From positions 1 to 7,523 of the forward strand of contig JABJPQ010000527.1 of the NCBI GenBank assembly GCA_018663815.1: a stretch of 7,523 nucleotides of DNA, in the 5' to 3' direction. The position numbers and the translations under genes were made by a program. Of the stretch, positions 1 through 7,479 are shown in pieces (position 1 is the stretch's first letter; every line of letters starts with the position of its first letter). The notes under the pieces are model-generated. The model had not been told where the DNA came from. It saw only the letters and a list, made by a program, of their open reading frames with translations, and did no database searches. Source of the stretch: Halobacteriovoraceae bacterium (GTDB taxonomy: Bacteria; Bdellovibrionota; Bacteriovoracia; Bacteriovoracales; Bacteriovoracaceae).

Positions 1-65
1 GAAAAAATAAAAGAAGTTAAAAAGATGTTTCCAAAATGCTAAAATTGCTAATTCTTACTTGTAAA

Positions 66-806
66 TTAAGATAACGCTTTCTCAATTTCCTCTAATATAT
101 TAATTTGGATGTCGGTAGCATCATCAAGATCTGCATGTTGCTCATGCCGTAAAAAATTGTCAACTTTGGAACGTTGATAATTGAGTGCAATATTTGGCCC
201 GTCATTTAAAAAATCGTATGGCCCTTGAGCAATATAATTTAGGTTCTTTTTAACATTTTGAGGAATAAAATCATTATCCGTTCCAACTGAATCTAATGTG
301 ACCAAAAGATCTATTTTTCTAAAACCATTTTCAATCGTATTTAACTCTTGGGCAATTTCAACAATTGAATCCCCTCCAAAACTATGGCCAACCAAAACTA
401 CCGGTTGGTCAGGGCGTCGTTTTTTAATATCAGCGATGACTTCTTCTTTATCGGTCCAACTAAAATGCTCGGCTCCCTCGATAGCATCGGCCATGTCTCT
501 GATGCCATCGTAGTTACCTTTTACTGAACTAGCTCCTAACCAATCAAAGCCGCTTAAAAAATAGATACCCGGCTTTTCAAGTTTACCAAACTTTTTGCTA
601 TGGATTTTCATCGCTTTTTCAGCGCTCGATAACTCTTCTTTTAATTGTTTTGATTTCTCTGAAAGTTCTACCTTTACTGCTTCAGTATTTTTTATAGCTT
701 TAGGAATAATTTGTTTCTCTTTTTTAATTTCGCCTTGCTTTAGCTCAGTAGGCTTAACAGCATCTCGAGAATAAATAAGGGCCGGATTTACACTAACTCT
801 ATTCAT
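66..806 (-). CDS. alpha/beta hydrolase (lipase/esterase-like), probably cytoplasmic
   Basis: A 246-aa protein of the alpha/beta-hydrolase fold; the substrate cannot be read from the sequence. A hydrophobic strand (residues 136-139, VVLV) runs into the nucleophile elbow GHSFGG at 140-145, which makes Ser142 the nucleophile. The strand at 166-171 followed by Asp172 (LDSVG) supplies a candidate acid in the position after beta-6 used by some lipases. His224 in HADLDD near the C-terminus is the best candidate base, with His221 as an alternative. The catalytic core spans about 79-246. Residues 1-75 are Lys/Glu-rich and probably disordered or helical. There is no signal peptide and no cysteine. The ATG at 806 lacks a Shine-Dalgarno but sits just downstream of an extended -10 motif. 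Met66 is an alternative start that would keep the whole core, but it has no clear ribosome binding site either. The gene follows the S8 protease gene by 76 bases on the same strand. Fold and serine-hydrolase class are well supported; the role is unknown. Confidence 0.85.
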   Translation of the reverse strand: MNRVSVNPALIYSRDAVKPTELKQGEIKKEKQIIPKAIKNTEAVKVELSEKSKQLKEELSSAEKAMKIHSKKFGKLEKPGIYFLSGFDWLGASSVKGNYDGIRDMADAIEGAEHFSWTDKEEVIADIKKRRPDQPVVLVGHSFGGDSIVEIAQELNTIENGFRKIDLLVTLDSVGTDNDFIPQNVKKNLNYIAQGPYDFLNDGPNIALNYQRSKVDNFLRHEQHADLDDATDIQINILEEIEKALS

Positions 807-813
807 GTATTAG

Positions 814-822
814 ATTGTAACA
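814..822 (-). promoter_or_regulatory. extended -10 promoter predicting a leaderless hydrolase mRNA
   Basis: Read on the minus strand, these bases are TGTTACAAT: a TGn extension followed by TACAAT, which matches the sigma70 -10 consensus at five of six bases. No good -35 hexamer lies at normal spacing, as is common for extended -10 promoters. With the last hexamer base taken as -7, transcription would start at 807 or 806, on the A of the hydrolase start codon. No purine-rich ribosome binding site lies between the motif and the ATG. This is seen by eye only and is not proven. Confidence 0.45.
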
Positions 823-857
823 AAATTAAAACTAAAGCTATACAAGGCAAAATGGCC

Positions 858-873
858 CAGACATCAGTGCCTG
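858..873 (-). terminator. weak intergenic hairpin after the protease gene
   Basis: On the minus-strand transcript the bases read CAGGCA-CUGA-UGUCUG. They form a six-pair stem with one G-U wobble and a four-base loop, starting about ten bases after the protease stop codon. The patch is G+C-richer than its surroundings. It is not followed at once by a clean U run; U-rich sequence begins only further on, near 835-820. It could be a weak terminator or a 3'-end stabilising hairpin that separates the operon from the hydrolase gene. The call is tentative. Confidence 0.25.
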
Positions 874-882
874 ACAGATCTA

Positions 883-3800
883 CTAGACTTCTAATGGCAC
901 ATAAATTAGCTCAGAGCCACCATTTTTAGAAAAGCATTGAATACTATATTCGTACTTATAACCCTCGATAATAACAGGATTTAGAGCTTTGCAGTTTTTA
1001 GGAATATTAAAATTAAAATTTATGGGAGCATAGATTTTTTCACCGTCAACAGTAATCAAATAAATATTTCGAGATGAGATTTGGGTAGAGTCAACATAGA
1101 GTGCTGGATATTTTTTGCCTTTATTCACAAAACTAATTGGATAATGTTGTTCCCGAAATAGAACTCCTGGAAGAAAACTAGAGATATGAACCGGAAAAGA
1201 ATATTTTATCTTTTCTCCCCTCACATTTTTTTCTAAGAAAATCCGACTAGGTGTTTGGAAAAATCTATATGATGTCACTCCATCAGTGTATGCTTGAATC
1301 GGAAGCTCGAGAGGATCAAGAATATTATTTTGGTCAATAGAGACATACTCAACGCGATCATCATGTAAGCTATATTCTTGCCATGAAAGTTTTGTAGATT
1401 TTTGATAACCTATGATCTGAGATTGAACGTCATGTTTCAATACTGTTTCAGCATCAAGCATAAATGAACGCTCAGAAATGAAAGAGGATAAGTTTAATTG
1501 TTCTCCCTTTGTTTTTTGTACACTCCACACTCTGTTTTGTAAGTCTGAAATAGTTAATACGTAGTTCTTAGGAAGCTTGCGTTCGCTCTCATGAGATAAA
1601 AGTAAACTTATTTTCCCCGCTTTAATATCGGCAAAACTCTGCTTCGCAAACTTAACGACAAAAACTTGCTCAAAAGGCTTAAATCTAATTTTGCGTTTAA
1701 AGGCATCAATAAAAGAATTATCATTTATCGTTCGTGTAATAAGATAAGATTTATCTCCTTCAATAACAGGGTCGTAATAATAAATCTTATCCGAAAAAAC
1801 TCTTTTTCTTAAGCGAGCAAATGGATTAGGATTGGTATCTGCCTTTGGTTTATCTCCAAATGTTTTATAAACAGGAACAAGTACTTTTCCATACTTACCG
1901 TAATTAGCAATCCCAAAGGAAAAGTCATTTAAATCTTGTAAAATAACTTTTTCAAAACGCAATTGCATGTGCGAAAAGCTTTTAATTTTATTACGCCCCT
2001 CAGGTGTTTTTTCAACTTCAAAAAACAAGGGTCTTAATTTTTCAGTTAAATAAGAATACATAATTGTAGATTCGGCTTCTTTTTGACCTTCTTTTTTTTC
2101 TAATTCAATTAATGAACGAATTAAAATATCTGCCTTGCCATCAAGGTTTGCGTCAACTCGATGAACAGAAAGAATCGACTTCGCTCTTGGAAGTCTTATT
2201 CTTCCAAGGTTCATCACTTTATCATTAACACGAGAAAAAAGAGAAACAAAAACACCATCTTTTGGCTCTCTTCCTTTTGTCGTTGTATAGTAAAAAGGAA
2301 AATCATATTTATGATGCATGTAATGTACCGTTTCAAAATTGGTAACACTTTTTGGATTTGCACCAATTATTTCGTAGCGTTTAGCAGAAGAGACTTCAGT
2401 AAAATCGATATAGAATCTTTTTTCAAAAAGATACTTAACACTTTTATTTGCTGTAACAACACTTAATCGAATTTGTTGAGTTAGATTTTGAGTAAGATCA
2501 CTAATCGTTCCTGTAACAATGATGTTGAGTGTTTCAGAGTTAAGTAAAAAATCATATTGATCAAACTTTATATTCTTTTGCTTGTGGATTGTCACGCTTG
2601 AGTTATCTGGGATTGTTCCAAAGTGCTCAAATTTTATTTCAAAGTTAAACTTACCGGTTTTTGCATCAATCTTAACTCGATTAAAACCTTTAAACGATGG
2701 TTTTAACATAGGCGAAATATTCGTTACTAAAGCTGCATTAAAATTAATCAAACTTCCATTTGCAAATTTCTTATTTCTTATATGAGGACCAACAGTACTT
2801 CCTAAAACTCTGGCCCTAACTTCTTGCTCGGAAATCCCAGCATAAATTCCCTTAATTGATGCCACCAAAGCTGAAACATAAGGTGTTGACTGACTTGTGC
2901 CTGATTTTATTTCAAATCCATTTGTATCAAAAAATAATGGTGTATTGGCCGTAGGATATGTACTTAAAATATTATTTCCCGGAGCAAGAACATCAACATG
3001 AGCTCCAAAGTTTGAAAAGTCCGAAACAGATTTATCTGGATCACTTGAGCCCACGCAAATGACACCTTCATATCCACATGGCATAATAGGTTCGGAGTGA
3101 TCATTATTCCCAGCAGCAGCGACGACAGTAACACCATTTTTAACCGCCTCCTGGACGGCTTCAATTAAATGCTTTTTATCAAAAGACAGTGGCCAGCCAA
3201 GACTAAGATTTATAACATCTGCCTTCATTTGCACAGCATACAAGATTGCCTTGATTAAACGATCACTTGTGCCCAAGGTTTGAGAGTCTTCGGCCGTATT
3301 TGATAAAACTTTAATTGGTAGTATTTTAATACGATTTGAAACTCCAGATATACCATAATTATTATTTCTAACTCCTGCAATAATACCCGAGATATGGGTA
3401 CCGTGCCCAACAAAGTCATCCGGACGATTTGATCCATTATCTTTTTTACCAGTAAAATTCCATCCCTTGCAGTCTCCAGCATATTCATTATCGTCATGAT
3501 TGGTCTCTGGTTCAAAGGGAATTTCACCTTTAATGCATTCGAGTTCATTTGTATAAATATTTGCCTTTAAATCAGGATGATTATAATCAACTCCTGTATC
3601 AATAACTGCGACAAGAACATCTTTTTTAAACTTACTCGTTAAGTCTGCTAAGTCTTTGATTCCAATATCGGAATCCTTAACAAAAGGAAGTTCAATATTT
3701 TTTATTCCTGTTAATTCATTGAGGATTCTTTGTCCATTAAAGGCAAGTCCCCATTGATAGATAAATAAAGGATCTTTTGTCCTGTCAATTGTTATATCTG

Positions 3801-4089
3801 GTATTTCAATTGAGCTACCAGATACTTGAGTTAGCTTTTCAACTGATTTAACAATTGACATGGCCTGAATTTTTTCGACCTCACTTGAAATATTTTTTCG
3901 GGATACTTCATACTCATACAAGTTATCAAAGTAATTTGATTTGTAGGTAGTGAATTTTTGAAGCTTTCCTTTTAGTTTTTTTTCTACTTTTTTTACTTGA
4001 GTAGGTAATACTTCAAGTAGTAGCTTTTCGGCATGTGCAGATAATGCAAAGCTCGAACCTAAAAGAAGAATAAACAATATTTTCATCAT
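883..4089 (-). CDS. secreted subtilisin-family (S8) serine protease with large C-terminal region
   Basis: A 1068-aa exported serine endopeptidase. Residues 1-20 form a signal peptide (Lys3, hydrophobic core, cleavage after AHA). Residues 21-90 look like an S8 propeptide. The catalytic domain is about 105-455: Asp164 in VAVIDTG, His229 in GHGTH, oxyanion Asn328 in AAAGNN and Ser399 in SGTSQSTP, so the triad is intact. DPLFIYQWGL (106-115) is the usual lead-in to such domains. Cysteines fall in three close pairs (185/207, 338/345, 1033/1052), suggesting disulfides formed after export. The last 600 residues are beta-rich and unrecognised apart from DANLDGKAD (646-654), an FG-GAP-like calcium-binding loop. 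The start overlaps the upstream stop codon as ATGA. Two adjacent ATGs (4089 and 4086) are possible starts, 6 and 9 bases from an AGGAG; the first is taken here. No sorting signal such as LPXTG is seen, so the likely location is periplasm, outer surface or medium. Prey or nutrient protein degradation, or maturation of its operon partner, is inference. Confidence 0.93.
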   Translation of the reverse strand: MMKILFILLLGSSFALSAHAEKLLLEVLPTQVKKVEKKLKGKLQKFTTYKSNYFDNLYEYEVSRKNISSEVEKIQAMSIVKSVEKLTQVSGSSIEIPDITIDRTKDPLFIYQWGLAFNGQRILNELTGIKNIELPFVKDSDIGIKDLADLTSKFKKDVLVAVIDTGVDYNHPDLKANIYTNELECIKGEIPFEPETNHDDNEYAGDCKGWNFTGKKDNGSNRPDDFVGHGTHISGIIAGVRNNNYGISGVSNRIKILPIKVLSNTAEDSQTLGTSDRLIKAILYAVQMKADVINLSLGWPLSFDKKHLIEAVQEAVKNGVTVVAAAGNNDHSEPIMPCGYEGVICVGSSDPDKSVSDFSNFGAHVDVLAPGNNILSTYPTANTPLFFDTNGFEIKSGTSQSTPYVSALVASIKGIYAGISEQEVRARVLGSTVGPHIRNKKFANGSLINFNAALVTNISPMLKPSFKGFNRVKIDAKTGKFNFEIKFEHFGTIPDNSSVTIHKQKNIKFDQYDFLLNSETLNIIVTGTISDLTQNLTQQIRLSVVTANKSVKYLFEKRFYIDFTEVSSAKRYEIIGANPKSVTNFETVHYMHHKYDFPFYYTTTKGREPKDGVFVSLFSRVNDKVMNLGRIRLPRAKSILSVHRVDANLDGKADILIRSLIELEKKEGQKEAESTIMYSYLTEKLRPLFFEVEKTPEGRNKIKSFSHMQLRFEKVILQDLNDFSFGIANYGKYGKVLVPVYKTFGDKPKADTNPNPFARLRKRVFSDKIYYYDPVIEGDKSYLITRTINDNSFIDAFKRKIRFKPFEQVFVVKFAKQSFADIKAGKISLLLSHESERKLPKNYVLTISDLQNRVWSVQKTKGEQLNLSSFISERSFMLDAETVLKHDVQSQIIGYQKSTKLSWQEYSLHDDRVEYVSIDQNNILDPLELPIQAYTDGVTSYRFFQTPSRIFLEKNVRGEKIKYSFPVHISSFLPGVLFREQHYPISFVNKGKKYPALYVDSTQISSRNIYLITVDGEKIYAPINFNFNIPKNCKALNPVIIEGYKYEYSIQCFSKNGGSELIYVPLEV

Positions 4090-7000
4090 TGAATTCTCCT
4101 TAAAAACCAGTATGCTCCTAACTCTCCTTGAGAAATATTAATAGCATTTCTAAGTGTGGCCATAATTCCGCCAGGAAATTCGCTGCCATACTCACCCATC
4201 GCATGAGAAATAATAGCTTCTTCTCCATTTTCTGTTCCCACACGATATCCAGAAACGGTTCCTTTAAGGTAATAGTTTTCATCACCTCCCAAAATCTCAG
4301 AAAAAACTGGAAAGGGAAGCATGGCCTCTAACACATCAATGAGTAAGTTTAAATGATAAGATTTTACCCTTGGTTCTAATAATTGTTTATAGTCACTGTT
4401 TAGTTGTAGATGAGCCATCTTCACACTGTTTAAGAGTGTTCTTTTATCTCGCTTAAACTTATTGTAGCGTCGTCTACCACCAGCTCTCGTTACATAATGA
4501 GATTTGCCCTTTTTCCAAGGCATAACCAAATATTTTTTTATCAATTCATTAAAATCTTTATGATTATACTGAGTCATATTTTCAATACCATCAGCGTAAA
4601 TGCTAAGAACAACATCAACATTGTAGAGTTTAATTTTATCTGTATCATAAAATAATTCATCGTTAAAAATGTTTTTTCCGTACTTATGATCAATCGTTTT
4701 TTTAACTTGAGAAAGCTTTGATCTCGTACCGCCCCACCCTTTCCATTGAGACTTTATCTGGGCATAATTTTCAAATGGAATTTCACTTTCGGCAGAATTT
4801 AACGGTAATTCAATAAGGGCTGAACGAGAAAAAGATTCACCTCGCAAGCTGTCCCCTGGATTTCCACTCTCAGCATTGCTAAGCACTACATTATCAACCT
4901 CAAAATAATTCTCAACGATTCCATTGAGTATATCGTAGGCAACTTGCATGTAGTTTTTTCCCCTTAACCTAGCAATGCTTCGAACGAAGAAGTCTGTTTC
5001 AAACTTCTCTGGATGTATTATTTTTAATCTATCAACTAAACTTACATTTTTTCTTTGCTCATTCAATACACGTGCTGAAGCTGAAGTTTCTTCAAAATTA
5101 TGCTTCACAATGAAGGGCTCTTTAGAAGCTTGCATAAGTTCTGTTGAGTTATCGACAAAAACTTGTCTTAGTTCAACAAGCTTTCTTATCGTTTCTTTAC
5201 TTTTATCTTGCTTACTAAAGTTCAGGGAGTGAAAACGAGTTTGAATATGACCCGTTTGCTTATCGAAGTTTAAGGATATTATTGGAATGTAGGCATCCAA
5301 TCGAAAGCCAAAGCCTCGTCCAAAGCTATTGGCCTTACTTTTATAAACCTGAAATGATTCTTCGCTTACCCGAGTAATATGGAGACGAGATAAGTTTAAT
5401 TTTCTCATACTCAACTGAACCAAAGCTTCTACATTTGCAACTTCTAGAGGGTGTTTAATTCCAAGTGCAGCGGAACTATTTAGTAAAAGGTTGTTCGAGA
5501 TAATAATCGAATCTCCAATACCGAGGACTTTATTAAATTCTTTAAAAATTTCGCTTAATTGTTTTTCTTGATCTTCAGGCTCCATCTCAGAAAATTCTTT
5601 TGAGCGTAGTTGATCAATCATAGATATTATTGTTTGAGATTTTTTCTTTTTGACATTTGGAACCATAATATTTCTAAAAGGTTCCTTTAATGCTTTTTTA
5701 ATACTTTTAATCGATTTAACATGAGTATAGGCTCTAGAGTACCTTGCGGCTCCACTTGCATAGAGTTGAAACTCAACAGGAAGACCCAATGTTCCTACGA
5801 AAAATCCCACCTCACCTATTACTTCAAGTGTATCTGCAATTTGAATCGAATTATCTGTCCCTAAGTAAGCTCCAGTAACAATATCTCGTGAAGCAACAAT
5901 GTTTCCTTTTACCGTTGGCGTGCTCCATGCACTAAATGGAACCCTGGCATGCTTTCCTGTTTGAAGAAATTTAAAAAATTTCTCGGGATTTTTTTCGTAT
6001 AATTCCTTTTGTGCCTCGATAGCTTTTTCAATTGCTACTTCTTGAATATCTGTTTCAAATAAATAGTTATCATTCAAATAACCTACGGTATTTTCAATAA
6101 GCCCTGAGTAAATTTTTGATCTAAAATATGCCCACATCTCTGTCGTGGAAAGTGGTGACTCTGTATCTTCAAATGAATACCTTGCAGCATGTCCTTCCCA
6201 AGTGTTTTGGGTCAATCGTCCACGAACAAGTTCTTTAGAGTTATCAGATGATATTTCAAACTCGACATCTCTAGCCTTAGCATTAGGCATGAACATACGT
6301 TGTAAAGAGTTGAAACGAGAAATCAATTTTTGAGTTAGTAGTTGTCCGACCGAATCTGGAAAGTAAGCTAACCTTACAATTTCTTCAAAGTCATGAGCTT
6401 TAAGTTTGCTTAACTGTTTAATGGCCCAAACCGCATCATAAAAAGTAGTTGTAAATGCCTCTCCTGAAATAATATCGACCAATGCTACTTTATTATCGAC
6501 TTTGCCTAAACTCCAAGAAAATCCATCAACACTCTCTCTTAAATCTGCTAATGCAAACGGAATAGATAAAGCATTTAAAACTCTTTGTTTTAGAATATAA
6601 TCTTCAGTTATATCGCCCATTGCAAGATTATAGATTTTTGTATTCGCTTCTAAAATAAGAACATCTTGTAAGATAAGTTCATACCCTACTTCATGCTTAG
6701 CAACGACCCACCTCTTTGAGTCAGCAAATGTTGCTGTCTCAAGTTCTTCAACAAAGGCATTAAGTGAAGCCATCCCCTTAAATTTTATTTTTATTCTTTG
6801 TTTATGCTGGACTCTAGGGACCCTATAGCCCATTTTCCGAAGTAAATTTTTCCGTAATAGAATTGAGCGTGCATCTTTACTAACCCAAATATTAAAATCA
6901 CGATTTAAGCTTTTTGCACCTGACTCCCTTGCAATAAAACGAAATGATCCAATTGCAGAAATAACTTTATCAACGTATTTAAAACTTTCATCTTTCAAAG

Positions 7001-7259
7001 TGTTAAAATCATCGTCACTTTTATGGAGTTTAGGTACTTTGCCACTTTGCCAAATATCTGAAGGTGCGGGATTGAGCTCTGATAGGTCTTTTTGTTTTTT
7101 CCAAATACGATCACTTTCAATAACTGTTAAAGAATTACCTGCACTATCCACTAAATCTGTTGCAGGTTGCCCAGTGTATTGTAGTGGAATGCTAACGACT
7201 TCTGACCAAGAGACAATACTCCAAAGCAGACTTATACAAACAATGGTAATTTTAAACAT
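4086..7259 (-). CDS. unrecognised large exported protein, operon partner of the S8 protease
   Basis: A 1057-aa protein I cannot assign to a family. Residues 1-19 form a signal peptide (Lys3, hydrophobic core, likely cleavage after SWS), so it should reach the periplasm or beyond. The only cysteine is Cys8 inside the signal peptide, and it is not in a lipobox position. Visible features are: an LRKMGYRVP segment at 140-148, set between helix-like and strand-like stretches; a hydrophobic segment at 478-500 (LEVIGEVGFFVGTLGLPVEF), rather polar for a membrane helix; an Arg/Lys/Tyr-rich stretch at 502-540 that ends in a KKKK cluster; a charged helical, possibly coiled-coil stretch at about 548-578; and a strongly basic patch at 925-940. 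The mix of alternating strands and long helices suggests several domains. No catalytic motif stands out. The ATG at 7259 has GGAG 5 bases upstream. It is the first gene of the operon and overlaps the protease gene by 4 bases, so a linked function (substrate, activator, inhibitor or complex partner) is likely but inferred. Confidence 0.9.
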   Translation of the reverse strand: MFKITIVCISLLWSIVSWSEVVSIPLQYTGQPATDLVDSAGNSLTVIESDRIWKKQKDLSELNPAPSDIWQSGKVPKLHKSDDDFNTLKDESFKYVDKVISAIGSFRFIARESGAKSLNRDFNIWVSKDARSILLRKNLLRKMGYRVPRVQHKQRIKIKFKGMASLNAFVEELETATFADSKRWVVAKHEVGYELILQDVLILEANTKIYNLAMGDITEDYILKQRVLNALSIPFALADLRESVDGFSWSLGKVDNKVALVDIISGEAFTTTFYDAVWAIKQLSKLKAHDFEEIVRLAYFPDSVGQLLTQKLISRFNSLQRMFMPNAKARDVEFEISSDNSKELVRGRLTQNTWEGHAARYSFEDTESPLSTTEMWAYFRSKIYSGLIENTVGYLNDNYLFETDIQEVAIEKAIEAQKELYEKNPEKFFKFLQTGKHARVPFSAWSTPTVKGNIVASRDIVTGAYLGTDNSIQIADTLEVIGEVGFFVGTLGLPVEFQLYASGAARYSRAYTHVKSIKSIKKALKEPFRNIMVPNVKKKKSQTIISMIDQLRSKEFSEMEPEDQEKQLSEIFKEFNKVLGIGDSIIISNNLLLNSSAALGIKHPLEVANVEALVQLSMRKLNLSRLHITRVSEESFQVYKSKANSFGRGFGFRLDAYIPIISLNFDKQTGHIQTRFHSLNFSKQDKSKETIRKLVELRQVFVDNSTELMQASKEPFIVKHNFEETSASARVLNEQRKNVSLVDRLKIIHPEKFETDFFVRSIARLRGKNYMQVAYDILNGIVENYFEVDNVVLSNAESGNPGDSLRGESFSRSALIELPLNSAESEIPFENYAQIKSQWKGWGGTRSKLSQVKKTIDHKYGKNIFNDELFYDTDKIKLYNVDVVLSIYADGIENMTQYNHKDFNELIKKYLVMPWKKGKSHYVTRAGGRRRYNKFKRDKRTLLNSVKMAHLQLNSDYKQLLEPRVKSYHLNLLIDVLEAMLPFPVFSEILGGDENYYLKGTVSGYRVGTENGEEAIISHAMGEYGSEFPGGIMATLRNAINISQGELGAYWFLRRIQ
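4096..4101 (-). promoter_or_regulatory. protease ribosome binding site inside the upstream gene
   Basis: The minus strand reads AAGGAG, 6 bases before the first ATG (4089) and 9 before the second (4086). The motif is made by consecutive arginine codons AGG AGA at the end of the upstream coding sequence, just before its ATT CAA TGA ending. Stop and start overlap as ATGA, the classic arrangement for translational coupling. Confidence 0.8.
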
Positions 7260-7264
7260 CGGTT

Positions 7265-7268
7265 CTCC
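7265..7268 (-). promoter_or_regulatory. ribosome binding site of the operon's first gene
   Basis: The minus strand reads TTGGAGAACCG before the ATG; GGAG lies 5 bases from the start codon. It supports 7259 as the start, which also places the signal peptide at the very N-terminus. Confidence 0.65.
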
Positions 7269-7293
7269 AATCTAATGGCTTATACCTGAATGT

Positions 7294-7322
7294 GTTATAG
7301 GATGCTATGGGTTTTTTGCGAC
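7294..7322 (-). promoter_or_regulatory. candidate promoter of the two-gene operon
   Basis: On the minus strand TATAAC (7294-7299) matches the -10 consensus at five of six bases and would give a leader of about 28 bases before the ATG. At 17-base spacing the -35 position holds GTCGCA (7317-7322), a poor match, so activator help or a different sigma factor is possible. A second -10-like TATAAG lies at 7279-7284, also without a -35. Low confidence. Confidence 0.3.
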
Positions 7323-7412
7323 GAGTAAAATCTTCAGCATTACGAATTGACTCATAAGTGATGACACCGAAACTGATTATCCGAGTTCAAGGGTAGGAAA
7401 AAAAGAGCTCGT

Positions 7413-7442
7413 TTAACTCATTAATAAGACACCAAGTAAAAT
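7413..7442 (+). promoter_or_regulatory. candidate promoter of the divergent gene
   Basis: TTAACT (7413-7418, four of six -35 bases) and TAAAAT (7437-7442, five of six -10 bases) are separated by 18 bases. Transcription would start near 7449, leaving a leader of about 31 bases. The -35 hexamer lies inside the left arm of the inverted repeat. If this promoter is the real one, the transcript lacks the left arm and the repeat would act on DNA, not RNA. Confidence 0.3.
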
Positions 7443-7469
7443 TAAAGCTGCTTAAAGTATTAATTTCAC

Positions 7470-7474
7470 GGAGG
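7470..7474 (+). promoter_or_regulatory. strong ribosome binding site of the divergent gene
   Basis: GGAGG lies 5 bases before the ATG at 7480. It is the strongest Shine-Dalgarno in the window and fixes the start. It sits directly next to the right arm of the inverted repeat, and is also flanked by two TATTAAT copies (7458-7464 and 7475-7481). Confidence 0.75.
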
Positions 7475-7479
7475 TATTA

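Noticed and set aside
55..64. TTAC-TT-GTAA palindrome just after the hydrolase stop as a terminator
   Set aside because: A four-pair A/T-rich stem with a two-base loop and no adjoining T run is too weak to call. I see no clear terminator in bases 1-65.
2161..2466. Plus-strand 101-codon open frame inside the protease gene
   Set aside because: Antisense to the C-terminal region of the protease; its residue mix (Lys/Arg/Phe/Ser-rich) is typical of a reversed AT-rich gene. No independent support.
3255..3548. Second minus-strand frame inside the protease catalytic domain
   Set aside because: It overlaps the segment encoding the Asp-to-His part of the triad, which is intact in the main frame, so it is not a frameshift remnant or a separate gene.
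7000..7275. Plus-strand open frame opposite the start of the large unknown gene
   Set aside because: It lies almost wholly antisense to a well-supported gene, its product looks compositionally random, and no ribosome binding site was identified for it. Treated as a shadow frame.
7349..7362. Imperfect palindrome TGACTCATAAGTGA as a possible operator in the intergenic region
   Set aside because: Only five of seven half-site pairs match. This level is easily reached by chance, and there is no second copy nearby to support it.
7347..7380. TTGACT as a plus-strand -35 box with GATTAT (7375-7380) as -10
   Set aside because: The spacing is 22 bases, too long for a sigma70 promoter, and no other -10-like hexamer lies at 16-18 bases.
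7442..7455. TTAAAGC-T-GCTTAA mini-hairpin in the leader of the divergent gene
   Set aside because: It needs a bulged A and leaves a one-base loop, so it is not a credible structure.
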